DNA of 64,000 nucleotides from Arthrobacter sp. E3. Its GTDB lineage: Bacteria > Actinomycetota > Actinomycetes > Actinomycetales > Micrococcaceae. The position numbers and the translations under genes were made by a program. Location of the stretch: the NCBI RefSeq assembly GCF_017353415.1, contig NZ_JAFMPX010000013.1:1-64000 (forward strand). The letters run 5' to 3'. Under the pieces are notes generated by a model that was not told the origin of the DNA, searched no databases, and saw nothing but the letters and a program-made list of their open reading frames with translations. Positions 9,786-18,074 of the stretch are shown piece after piece; within the stretch, counting starts at the first letter, position 1, and each line of letters starts with the position of its first letter.

Positions 9786-12101
9786 TTACACGAGCTGTGC
9801 GCGAACTTCCTTCGTGGCCTTGACGAGGTTGCGCAGGGACTCTTCGGTCTCGGCGTAGCCACGGGTCTTCAGGCCGCAGTCCGGGTTGACCCAGAGCTGG
9901 CGTGCCGGGACGTGCTTGACGGCGGTGCCGAGCAGTTCCGAAACTTCGGCCTGACCGGGGACGCGGGGGCTGTGGATGTCGTACACGCCAGGGCCAACAC
10001 CGCGGCCGAAGCCGTGGTTTTCCAGGTCGTTGACAACCTCCATGCGTGAGCGGGCGGCCTCGATGGAGGTGACGTCCGCGTCCAGTCCGTCAATGGCGTC
10101 GATGATGACGCCAAATTCGGAGTAGCACAGGTGGGTGTGGATCTGGGTGCCGTCGGCAGCGCCTGCCGTGGAGAGGCGGAAGGAATTCACGGACCAGTCC
10201 AGGTAGGCGGCTTGGTCGGCGCGGCGCAGCGGCAGCAGTTCGCGCAGGGCGGGCTCGTCGACCTGGATGATCTTGATGCCGGCGGCTTCCAGGTCTGCGA
10301 TCTCGTCGCGCAGGGCCAGGCCCACCTGGTTGGCGGTGTCACCCAGGGGCTGGTCGTCGCGCACGAAGCTCCAGGCCAGGATCGTGACCGGTCCCGTGAG
10401 CATCCCCTTCATGGGCTTATTCGTCAATGACTGTGCGTATTCGGCCCACTTGACAGTGATGGCCTTCTCGCGGGTCACGTCACCCCACAGGATGGAAGGG
10501 CGGGTGCAGCGGCTGCCATATGACTGGACCCAGCCGTGGACGGTGACGTCGAAGCCTTCAAGGTTCTCGGCAAAGTACTGGACCATGTCGTTGCGCTCGG
10601 GCTCACCGTGGACCAGCACGTCGAAGTCGAGTTCTTCCTGCAGGTCCACCACGCGCTTGATCTCTTCCTTCATCAGCGTCGAGTATTCCTCGCCCGTGAT
10701 GGCGCCCTTGTTGGCGCGGGCGCGGGCCGAACGGATTTCGCTCGTCTGCGGGAAGGATCCAATGGTCGTCGTCGGCAGCGGCGGCAGTGACAGGGATTCT
10801 TCCTGCGCGGCTTCACGCACCGAGTACTCGGAGCGGTTGAAGTCGGCCGGGGTCAGTGCGGCCAGGCGGGCGCGGACTTCGGGGCGCTTGACGCCGGCGG
10901 CGGCTGCACGGGAGGCGATGACGGCTGTTGCTTCAGCGACGGCCGCCGCGGACGACGCCGGGTCCACCAGGTGCGCTGCCAGCGTCACCACTTCGGTGAC
11001 CTTCTGGTCTGCGAACGACAACCAGCTGCGCAGCTCGGCAGAGAGTTGGGTTTCCTCACTGACGTCGTGGGGGACGTGCTGGGTGGAGGTGGACGTGGAC
11101 ACGGCCACGTTCAGCCCGGCTGCCTTCAGGGCTTCCAAGCGGTTGACGGACTCGGCCAGGTCGTTGCGCCAGATGTTGTGGCCGTCAACGACGCCTGCAA
11201 CAACCGTCTTGCCGGTCAGCACTGCCAGTTCTTCCGCCGAAGGGACAGCACCCTTGAAAGCGTCGATGTGCAGCGCCTCGATGGGGGCTGCTGCGAGGGT
11301 CGGCAGCAGTTCGGTGAGAGCACCGAAAGGGGTGGAGACAAGAATGGCTGGACGGCCTGCAGCGGCTGCAAGGACCTCATAAGAGCGAGCCACGGCAGCC
11401 TGGACCTCGGAGAGCGCAATATCCTGGTCGGTGACGAGAGCAGGCTCATCGAGCTGTACCCAGCTGGCACCGGCAGCGCCGAGGCGGCGCAGCAGTTCAG
11501 CGTAGACAGGCAGCACGTCTTCAAGACGGGTGAGCGGGGAGAAGCCGGCCGGTGCGTCGTCGGAGGCCTTGCTCAGCAGCAGGAACGTGACCGGGCCCAC
11601 CAGGTAGGGGCGGGTTTCGAAGCCGTGGGCGAGGGCGTATTCGAACTGCTCAACAATTCGGTTGGAGGTCACCGAGAAGTTGGTCTCCGGGCCAATTTCC
11701 GGCACCAAGTAGTGGTAGTTCGTGTCGAACCACTTTGTCATTTCCAGCGGCTGCTGCTCAACCGTGCCGCGGGCCAGGGTGAAGTAGGCGTTGATGTCCA
11801 GCTGGCCGTCAGCGTTACGCAGCTCACCGAAGCGGGCAGGCACAGCGCCAATGTGGGTGGCGGCGTCGAGCACCTGGTCGTAGTAGGAGAAGGTGCCGGG
11901 GATGGCGGCGGCTTCACTCAGGCCCAGCTCGGTCAGCTTGCGGGCGGTGCCGAGCTGGATTTCCTGGGCGGCAGCCTCCAGGGCTGCCTGATCGATCTTC
12001 CCGGCCCAGAACGCCTCAATGGCCTTCTTCAATTCGCGGCGGCGGCCGATGCGCGGGTAGCCAAGAAGTGAGGCTGCGGGGAATACGGGTGTGTTTGACA
12101 T
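9786..12101 (-). CDS. metE: Cobalamin-independent methionine synthase
   Basis: A 771-aa enzyme that transfers the methyl group of 5-methyltetrahydropteroyl-triglutamate to homocysteine. The N-terminal half begins with LLGYPRIGRRRELKKA and the catalytic C-terminal barrel carries the zinc ligands in HTHLCYSEFG and NPDCGLKTRGY, plus the VHGEPERNDMVQYF block. The ATG at 12101 has GAAGGA upstream; an earlier in-frame start at 12152 lacks support. It follows metF by 74 bp in the same direction, so one transcript can supply both the methyl donor and the methyl transfer step. No cobalamin riboswitch precedes metE itself. Confidence 0.97.
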   Translation of the reverse strand: MSNTPVFPAASLLGYPRIGRRRELKKAIEAFWAGKIDQAALEAAAQEIQLGTARKLTELGLSEAAAIPGTFSYYDQVLDAATHIGAVPARFGELRNADGQLDINAYFTLARGTVEQQPLEMTKWFDTNYHYLVPEIGPETNFSVTSNRIVEQFEYALAHGFETRPYLVGPVTFLLLSKASDDAPAGFSPLTRLEDVLPVYAELLRRLGAAGASWVQLDEPALVTDQDIALSEVQAAVARSYEVLAAAAGRPAILVSTPFGALTELLPTLAAAPIEALHIDAFKGAVPSAEELAVLTGKTVVAGVVDGHNIWRNDLAESVNRLEALKAAGLNVAVSTSTSTQHVPHDVSEETQLSAELRSWLSFADQKVTEVVTLAAHLVDPASSAAAVAEATAVIASRAAAAGVKRPEVRARLAALTPADFNRSEYSVREAAQEESLSLPPLPTTTIGSFPQTSEIRSARARANKGAITGEEYSTLMKEEIKRVVDLQEELDFDVLVHGEPERNDMVQYFAENLEGFDVTVHGWVQSYGSRCTRPSILWGDVTREKAITVKWAEYAQSLTNKPMKGMLTGPVTILAWSFVRDDQPLGDTANQVGLALRDEIADLEAAGIKIIQVDEPALRELLPLRRADQAAYLDWSVNSFRLSTAGAADGTQIHTHLCYSEFGVIIDAIDGLDADVTSIEAARSRMEVVNDLENHGFGRGVGPGVYDIHSPRVPGQAEVSELLGTAVKHVPARQLWVNPDCGLKTRGYAETEESLRNLVKATKEVRAQLV

Positions 12102-12175
12102 GGCGATTCCTTCGTGATGGTGAAACAAAGACGATTCAAATTTGTGGGGCAAAGTGCTTGGGTCAGGTCGGTGGT

Positions 12176-13171
12176 TCAGGCCGTGACGAGACGGTCCGTG
12201 GCCACCCGTGCGGATTGGGAGGCCCGGGCTGCACGGGCAGGTATCTGCGGGCGCCCGGGTCTGAGCAGTTGCAGCTTGTCCAGCACTTCCAACGCGGCAG
12301 CGTGCTCGTTGAAGGTGTAGAGGTGGATTCCGGGAGCCCCGGCATCCAACGCCGCACGGGCCAGACCGACGGTTTCCTGCACGCCGATGCGGCGGCTTTC
12401 CGCAGCGTTCTCGGCCCTGCCCAGTGCATCGAGCAGTTTTGCTGAAGGCTCGACGCCGGTCAGGTCACCCAGGCGCTGCACGCGGCGCAGGCTGGTCAGG
12501 GGCATCACCCCGGGAATGATGGGGATGCTGACCCCGGCCCGACGGGCCCGGTTGACCAGATCCTTGTACTGATCCGCGTGGAAGAACACTTGCGTGATGG
12601 CAAAGTCTGCGCCTGAGCGCTGCTTGGCCAGCAGGACTTCGATGTCGTGTTCAATGGAGGGCGATTCCGGGTACCGTGCCGGGTAGGCGGCCACACCGAT
12701 GGCCACCTTGCCGGCACACAGCAGCGCCGAGCGGCGCTGCTCCACACGGCGGATCAGCTCAATCAAGTCCTGGGCGTACGTCAGCGCGCCTGCCCGCGGC
12801 TGCTCGGGGACGTCGCTGGGCAGGTCCCCGCGCAGTGCCAGGATGCCGCGGACACCGTGGTCCAGGAGTTCGGAAATGATATCGGCAAGCTCGTCGCCCG
12901 TGTTGCCGACGCACGTCAGGTGCGCCAGCGGCAGTAGTGAGGTTTCGGTTAACAGGCGGTTGAGCAGGTCCACTGCCGTGTCGCGATTGCTGCCGTTGGC
13001 ACCATAAGTGACCGAAACGTAGTCTGGGTTGGTGCTTTCAAGTTTACCTATGGTGTCCCACAAAGAGAGCGAAGCAGCTTCATTGCGGGGCGGAAATAGT
13101 TCGTAGGAGAGGGCTATCGGCGCGCTGTGTGATGACGGCGCCGAAGCCTGAATAAGGCTCGGAGGAGACAT
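12176..13171 (-). CDS. metF: 5,10-methylenetetrahydrofolate reductase
   Basis: A 331-aa flavoprotein of the MTHFR family (TIM barrel) reducing methylene-THF to methyl-THF, the co-substrate of MetE encoded just downstream. Recognisable are SYELFPPRNEAA at the N-terminus, VSVTYGANGSNRD, LAHLTCVG, and the barrel motif GADFAITQVFF. The ATG at 13171 with AAGGA about 10 nt upstream is preferred over a GTG at 13207. A long leader upstream carries a candidate SAM-responsive structure. Confidence 0.93.
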   Translation of the reverse strand: MSPPSLIQASAPSSHSAPIALSYELFPPRNEAASLSLWDTIGKLESTNPDYVSVTYGANGSNRDTAVDLLNRLLTETSLLPLAHLTCVGNTGDELADIISELLDHGVRGILALRGDLPSDVPEQPRAGALTYAQDLIELIRRVEQRRSALLCAGKVAIGVAAYPARYPESPSIEHDIEVLLAKQRSGADFAITQVFFHADQYKDLVNRARRAGVSIPIIPGVMPLTSLRRVQRLGDLTGVEPSAKLLDALGRAENAAESRRIGVQETVGLARAALDAGAPGIHLYTFNEHAAALEVLDKLQLLRPGRPQIPARAARASQSARVATDRLVTA

Positions 13172-13257
13172 TTGCTTGGGGTCCTTGAGGATGGGCCGGA
13201 AATTCACGCCAGGGTGTCTAGATCACCGCAGGCATGAACTACCGCATTTTCGTAAAA

Positions 13258-13390
13258 GGTCGGGTGGGGAACCCTGGCCCGCTGTGCACGCACAGTCGCC
13301 AAGAAGTTGCCATCCACCAGCAAATGTCAGGCCCACATGGGGGCACCCACACCCTTGGCTAAGCAAAGGTCGCTGACACACGTTGAGGTA
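13258..13390 (-). promoter_or_regulatory. Candidate SAM-I/IV-type riboswitch in the metF leader
   Basis: The 396-nt gene-free stretch before metF contains, read on the minus strand, GTGTCAGCGACC, then after a long arm TTTGCTGGTGGATGGCAAC, then AGGGTTCCCCACCCGACC. The first two blocks resemble the SAM-IV/SAM-I-IV core (GYCAGCGAC ... GCTGG ... GGCAAC), where CAGC pairs with GCTG; the apical arm here is longer than usual. The match is by eye only. A TTGACA hexamer upstream near 13424-13429 could be a -35 element. Regulation by SAM would suit metF-metE. Confidence 0.45.
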
Positions 13391-13567
13391 TATAACGTAG
13401 GACCAATACTAGCCAGCATTTTTTGTCAATACCAAGCTCACGCCGAATTACGACGCAATTTTACGCAACATTTCGTGTTTACGTTCGACATATGTTGGAA
13501 AATAGTGCCGAAAACCGAACTATTGCAACATCCCGCCCGGCCTGTGCGTCGACCCAACCACGTAGTG

Positions 13568-14377
13568 TTACCAGGGTTTGGCGTAAGATTCCGGCTCGTC
13601 TTGGTCCATCTGTTCCAGCTGTTCCTTGATCTTTTGCCGCTGCCCGCGTTCCTGCTGCGCCTTTTGCCCGGTTTGCTCCAACTGCTCCAACTTGCCAGCC
13701 GGCGGCGGCTCTGCCGGTTCCTGGCCGTCGCTCTGCGGAACACTGACTTCATCGCCTTGACCCTCGGACTGTTTTTTGCTCAGGCGTTCATCGGCTTCGC
13801 GCAGTGTCCGCCCTTCGCCCTCCCGGTTGTTCTCGCTGTTCTCCGTGAAGCAGTCACGCGGCGCCTGTGCCACGACCTTGCTGCCTTCGGCGAAAAATTC
13901 CTTGGCCGACGCCGGGTCCCCAGCCTTCTGCCTTGCCTCACCCAATTTTTCCAAGCTGAGCACAAGGTTCACCCGAACCTTGCACGACTCCCCCTCAGGA
14001 ACGAGGTCCAAGGCCAGGGCAAACTGGTCCCGGGCCTTCGCAAAATCACCTTGCAGCACATGGCCGTCTCCTTCTGCAAAGTGCGGTTTCCAGCGTTCAA
14101 CGAGGTTGGGCAGGCCCATGGCGCGGGCGCCGCCAAGTGTGCCACCGGCGTCGTTCGCTTCGAAGGCGCCTACAGACTGTCCTGCCGAGACCGGCAGCGA
14201 CATCAGCTTCACGGCAAGCAACACTGCTGCGAGCACCACAGGTGCCGACCGCAGCAGGAGGGTGCGGCGCCTGCGCAGTGCCCGCCGCTTTTCCACGTCG
14301 GCAAGCATCGCAAGTTGAGGCTGGCTTTGCGCTACCGGCTCGGCGGCAGTCTTCACGGTGCCCGCTCCCCCAGTCAT
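13568..14377 (-). CDS. Membrane-anchored TPR-like protein, last gene of the MoxR/VWA operon
   Basis: A 269-aa protein with one transmembrane segment (about residues 44-62, SAPVVLAAVLLAVKLMSL) after a basic cytoplasmic N-terminus. A helical segment (about 95-190) with GDFAKARDQFALALDLVP and AGDPASAKEFFAEGS looks like two degenerate TPR units. The C-terminal tail is rich in Gln/Glu/Lys and probably disordered. Its position, overlapping a VWA gene by 4 bp, parallels BatC/BatE-type TPR proteins of aerotolerance-like operons, but sequence similarity to those cannot be judged here. Function unknown. Confidence 0.8.
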   Translation of the reverse strand: MTGGAGTVKTAAEPVAQSQPQLAMLADVEKRRALRRRRTLLLRSAPVVLAAVLLAVKLMSLPVSAGQSVGAFEANDAGGTLGGARAMGLPNLVERWKPHFAEGDGHVLQGDFAKARDQFALALDLVPEGESCKVRVNLVLSLEKLGEARQKAGDPASAKEFFAEGSKVVAQAPRDCFTENSENNREGEGRTLREADERLSKKQSEGQGDEVSVPQSDGQEPAEPPPAGKLEQLEQTGQKAQQERGQRQKIKEQLEQMDQDEPESYAKPW

Positions 14378-15459
14378 GGCGAGTCCACCCGGCCGCGTGT
14401 TGGTCGGCTACGCGTTAGGTTGGCGGGAGTTGGGCGGGCGGGTGCCTGGCTGCGCTGAGTCGCTCGGGGGTGGGACAGCTTGCCACCAGGCAAAGTCCGC
14501 AAAGCTGTGCCGAGTCGCACGGCTTCCCAAGCGGCCACGCCGAAACCTGCCAACGCGAAAAGCCAATACAGTTCCCAGCGTCCGGTACCGTCCTGTTCAC
14601 TGCTTCCGGCCTGTGCTGCTTTGGTGGGTGTTGCGGCCACCAGTGCAGCCGAAATATCTGCCGGATTGCCCCTGTGGATATAGGGCACCCGCAATTGCTT
14701 GGCCACCGTGGCCAGCGCCTTTTCATCGATGCGTGACGTGGCAGGAGTGTAGCCAGCGGACTTGTCCAAAATATAGGGCCCGGGCTTATCGGCGTTGTAG
14801 GAGTAGTCGCGCATGTGCCCACCAGCTGCAGTGCCATAGCCCAGCACGGCACCCCCATCAATAAGTTCGGTGCCGTGAGTGAAGGGCTTCGGTGCCGAGG
14901 CTGCCGTTTGTTCGCCGTCTCCCAGGTAGAACACCAATCGTGGCCGGTGGGGATGGCTTCCCTGTGCTGCAGCCAGCCGCTCCCCCAACATCTCCGAAGC
15001 GGCGGAAATACTGCTGCCCTTGGACGTGTAGGAAGAGCCCGGGGTAAGAACCTGCGTCAGTGTGCGCAGAGCGGTGGTATCCGTGGTCAATGGCAGCAGC
15101 ACCTTCGCTGTGCTGTCAAAGCTGATGAGGGAATAGCGGGCTCCGGGCAATTCGGCTGCCACAGCGTTGATGTCCGCTTGCATTCCCGCCAGGCGGGGGG
15201 ACGCGCCGTCGTAGTCCTGTGCTGCGGAACTTGGCGAGACGTCCACCACGAAGAAGACGTTCAGGTCGCTGCTGACCACGGATGCGTCCGCACCCGCCAG
15301 ACCGGGCCTGGCCGCTGCCAGCAGCAACAGCACCACGAGGGCTGCCCGGCGCCAGCTGGTGGAGCTACGGTTCTTCAGCAGTGTCCACACCGTGCCTGCA
15401 AGCAGCATCACGACGACCAGCCAAAACAGCCAGGGGGTAACGATGGGCAGGAAACTCAT
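14374..15459 (-). CDS. VWA-domain membrane protein (second of two)
   Basis: A 361-aa protein with two N-terminal transmembrane helices, a von Willebrand factor A domain (about residues 65-290) and a C-terminal helix (LYWLFALAGFGVAAWEAV) followed by a basic tail. The metal-ion-dependent adhesion site begins FVVDVSPSS, a DxSxS motif with Pro in place of the common Gly. The start at 15459 gives an ATGA overlap with the preceding stop, which I prefer to the upstream in-frame start at 15480. In BatA/BatB-like pairs such proteins are thought to act with MoxR in folding or stress tolerance; that role is inferred. Confidence 0.87.
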   Translation of the reverse strand: MSFLPIVTPWLFWLVVVMLLAGTVWTLLKNRSSTSWRRAALVVLLLLAAARPGLAGADASVVSSDLNVFFVVDVSPSSAAQDYDGASPRLAGMQADINAVAAELPGARYSLISFDSTAKVLLPLTTDTTALRTLTQVLTPGSSYTSKGSSISAASEMLGERLAAAQGSHPHRPRLVFYLGDGEQTAASAPKPFTHGTELIDGGAVLGYGTAAGGHMRDYSYNADKPGPYILDKSAGYTPATSRIDEKALATVAKQLRVPYIHRGNPADISAALVAATPTKAAQAGSSEQDGTGRWELYWLFALAGFGVAAWEAVRLGTALRTLPGGKLSHPRATQRSQAPARPTPANLTRSRPTRGRVDSP

Positions 15460-16562
15460 GGCCGCACCCGCCGCACCCATGCGGACACCGATGCTGTTGC
15501 CCGTGCGGTTGCCGATGTGGGTACGCGCAACAGCGCCAGAGCCAACAGTGCCACGGCTGCGATCCCCAGGGGCACGCCGGGATGGTCAACGAGGCTCTTG
15601 TGCGGGGCACCCAGCAACCGCGACGCCTCAGTGGCCTGCACTTTCTCCACTATGGAGGCGACTGCCTCCTCCGACTCCAGCGCATAGTAGGCTCCGCCGG
15701 TTGCAGACGCCGTCTGCTTCAAGCCAACGGCAGCGTCTCCTAAGAGTGGGAACATGCCAAATTCGTTGGAGCCGTAGTCACTGCTGCCGTAGTCATTGGG
15801 GTTGAACGCGTAGACGCGTGTGTTGGCAGTCTTGGCCAGTTCGGTGGCCTGTTCCAGCGTGAACAGGGGGCGCCCGGCCAACATGTTGTCGGTGGCTAAG
15901 ATGATGGAGCGGGACCGCCCCTTCTCAGCCGCAGAATTGTCCCCCACAGCACTTTTCGCCGCGGTATTCTCCGCAGCCGGGAACCCCTTGACGCAACTGG
16001 CCAGGCCGTCGCCGATGAGCGAGGATCCATCCGCCTCATGGGTGCCGGCCAGGTAGTCAATGGCAATGTCGGCGGAACCGAGCGCCTTCGTGGCTGCGGC
16101 GAGTTCCCCGGCCACAAACTCATAGTCGTCGGTGAGCGGAAAAACCATGACAGCGCTGGAATCAAAGATGGTCATGGCAATGCGTTCGCCCTGGAACTTG
16201 CCCACGAGCTGGGAAAAGACACCCATGATGGCCACGTCCGTGTCCAGCATTGATCCTGACACGTCCAGGCACAGCATGATGTCCCTGTTGAACTGCTCGG
16301 GAACCGTGCTGCTTTCGCTCACGGGCCGGGCCGCGGCGACCAGCAGCGACACTGCCAGGACTGCGAGCGCCACCACAGCAGCGACAAGCCGCTTACGGTA
16401 GGAGGCCAGTGCCTGCTTGTAGGCGGGCAGTTCAGTCAGACGTTCGGCGTGCGCCACCGGGGTAGGTGAAATGACAATACCCTGGCGCCGCCACAGCAGT
16501 ATCACCACAGCGGCCACTGCGGCCAGCCCCAAGGGCAGCAGCCACCAGTATTTCAACGCCAT
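15456..16562 (-). CDS. VWA-domain membrane protein (first of two, BatA-like)
   Basis: A 368-aa protein with transmembrane helices at about residues 8-24 and 58-78, an extracytoplasmic VWA domain with a complete DVSGSM metal site (residues 100-105) and ILATDNM, and a C-terminal helix near 330-348. This is the classical BatA layout. It overlaps its upstream neighbour by 10 bp and its downstream VWA partner by 4 bp, so the group is probably translated as a block. Ligand and client proteins are unknown. Confidence 0.9.
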   Translation of the reverse strand: MALKYWWLLPLGLAAVAAVVILLWRRQGIVISPTPVAHAERLTELPAYKQALASYRKRLVAAVVALAVLAVSLLVAAARPVSESSTVPEQFNRDIMLCLDVSGSMLDTDVAIMGVFSQLVGKFQGERIAMTIFDSSAVMVFPLTDDYEFVAGELAAATKALGSADIAIDYLAGTHEADGSSLIGDGLASCVKGFPAAENTAAKSAVGDNSAAEKGRSRSIILATDNMLAGRPLFTLEQATELAKTANTRVYAFNPNDYGSSDYGSNEFGMFPLLGDAAVGLKQTASATGGAYYALESEEAVASIVEKVQATEASRLLGAPHKSLVDHPGVPLGIAAVALLALALLRVPTSATARATASVSAWVRRVRP

Positions 16563-17197
16563 TGGCCCACCACCTCCCGGGCCTGCTGCGCGGAGGATGC
16601 CACGCTAGGCGTGCCTGCATCTGCACCTTTGCCTGCACCTGGACCTGCACCTGCACCTGCACCTGCACCTGCACCTGCACCAAATTGTGCTGGATACCAG
16701 CGTTCCACAGCATCTGCCACCAAAGGCAGCTGGTGTTCGCTGACCTGGTGTGCACGCAGTTCCGCGAGTGTCATTCGCTGAGCGCGCAGCCCCGTCATCT
16801 CTTGCACAAAAGTGCGCAGAACCAAGCTGAGCTCGAGGTGAGCGGATCGTCCGTCCAGCTGGCCGCCGTCGTGCCTGTGCTCGATATCCGTGATCAGTGC
16901 CCAGTATTTGTGCCGAACAGTTTCAGGATTGCGTGGGGCGGAGAACTCCGGCACGCTCGCGGTGGCGCCCACCCGGGTGGAAATCCACACCCAGGCACAC
17001 CAACCCAGGCACAACAGCAGCAGGGCAATTCCGGCCAGCGGCCACCACGGCGAATAGCCTACCGGGGCGTAGAAGACCGGCTCGTTGAAGATTGGCGCGT
17101 TGAAGACGGTGGTGTTCAAGACGGCGGTGTTCAAGGCGGTGGTGTTCAAGGCGGGAGCATGGAAGCCGACGGCGGAAAATAGGGTGTCAGCGGCCAC
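16553..17197 (-). CDS. Single-pass membrane protein of the MoxR/VWA operon (DUF4381-like position)
   Basis: A 214-aa protein. Residues 1-45 would be outside the membrane and are built from about six pentapeptide-like units of form xx(A/V/I)(L/F)N. A transmembrane helix follows (about 50-72, WWPLAGIALLLLCLGWCAWVW), then a cytoplasmic helical domain with RHKYWALITDIEHRH and LRTFVQEMTG. A Gly-Ala repeat (about 173-190) precedes the C-terminus. Position and architecture match the DUF4381-type protein between DUF58 and VWA genes in such operons; the family assignment itself is tentative. Confidence 0.75.
   Translation of the reverse strand: MAADTLFSAVGFHAPALNTTALNTAVLNTTVFNAPIFNEPVFYAPVGYSPWWPLAGIALLLLCLGWCAWVWISTRVGATASVPEFSAPRNPETVRHKYWALITDIEHRHDGGQLDGRSAHLELSLVLRTFVQEMTGLRAQRMTLAELRAHQVSEHQLPLVADAVERWYPAQFGAGAGAGAGAGAGPGAGKGADAGTPSVASSAQQAREVVGQWR
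16645..16680. repeat. Hexanucleotide microsatellite (CTGCAC)6
   Basis: Six exact tandem copies of CTGCAC, with degenerate copies on the 5' side, encode the Gly-Ala run of the overlying gene on the minus strand. Copy-number change would keep the frame. Confidence 0.9.
17063..17158. repeat. 15-bp tandem repeats encoding pentapeptide-like units
   Basis: On the plus strand the units read like TGTTCAAGACGGCGG, TGTTCAAGGCGGTGG and CGTTGAAGACGGTGG. On the minus strand they give ALNTT, ALNTA, VLNTT, VFNAP, IFNEP, VFYAP. About six units; the central three are the most similar at DNA level. Confidence 0.75.
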
Positions 17198-18068
17198 GGC
17201 GGTGCCTTTCCAGCAAGAGGAAGATCTGCCCCATAACCTCGCCCGTGGTGGCGATGGACGCCGTGGCTATGCCATGGGTGGAGAGCATCTCGGCCAGGCC
17301 GCGGGCGCGTGCGGCCATGGCCTCGGCATAGCTGTGGGCCAGCGCCGGGTCCTGCGCCAGGAACGCCAGGACCGGTTTCATCCCGGCAACATCAAGCGCC
17401 GTGCCCTGCACTGCCCGCGGACCTGCCAGTGCGGCGTCGACGATGTGCACCCACAGGACTTCGTGCTGTGCCTGCAACCGGCGCACCACCTTCGCCAAGC
17501 GTGGATCCGCCAGCACGTCGTCGGCGATCACCACCAGCAGCAGGCGTTGGCGGTAGTGGGCTGCCACGTATTCCAGCTGCGACGTGAGGTCGCTGGGCTC
17601 ATGGTCCAAACCCACCGCGTCCATGTGGCGTAACAGCATCTCCACATGGTGTTCAGTTCCTTTGGCGGGCAGGGCGGCGGTCCCGGCCACGTCGCCATGG
17701 ACCAGCGAGACCGAGTCCCCATGGCCCAGCGCGAGCAGGCCCAGCACACCCATGGCCATGACAGCCAGGTCCTTCTTGGGTTCCCCGCCCTCGGCCAGCG
17801 CCGCCATGTTCCGGCCGGTGTCGGCCACCAGCAGCAGCTGCTGGCGACGCGTGGCAACGTAGCGTTTGATCAGCGGTTTGCCTGTGCGCGCCGTGGCTTT
17901 CCAGTCGATGTCACGCACCTCGTCTCCCGGGACGTAGTCGCGCAAGTCGTCAAAATCCAGGCCGTTGCCACGGAAGATCGACGCGTATTCACCCTCGAGG
18001 AGGCCCCTGGCCTTGCGGTGGGCAAAGATGTGCATCTTCGACTTCACCGCCGTCAATAGGCTGCCCAT
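17187..18068 (-). CDS. DUF58-domain protein
   Basis: A 293-aa protein of the DUF58 family, with the diagnostic block FDDLRDYVPGDEVRDIDWKA at about residues 38-57 and a VWA-like fold after it (LLLVADTGRNM, then LLLVVIADDVLADPR). There is no signal peptide or clear membrane helix, unlike many DUF58 proteins. The next gene starts 11 bp before its end and the MoxR gene ends 6 bp before its start. DUF58 proteins accompany MoxR ATPases and VWA proteins; their biochemical function is not established. Confidence 0.9.
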   Translation of the reverse strand: MGSLLTAVKSKMHIFAHRKARGLLEGEYASIFRGNGLDFDDLRDYVPGDEVRDIDWKATARTGKPLIKRYVATRRQQLLLVADTGRNMAALAEGGEPKKDLAVMAMGVLGLLALGHGDSVSLVHGDVAGTAALPAKGTEHHVEMLLRHMDAVGLDHEPSDLTSQLEYVAAHYRQRLLLVVIADDVLADPRLAKVVRRLQAQHEVLWVHIVDAALAGPRAVQGTALDVAGMKPVLAFLAQDPALAHSYAEAMAARARGLAEMLSTHGIATASIATTGEVMGQIFLLLERHRRGR

Positions 18069-18074
18069 GCAGCC

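Noticed and set aside
10267-12071. Large open frames antisense to metE
   Set aside because: These are shadow frames caused by high GC at third codon positions; no recognisable domain, no SD, and metE is certain.
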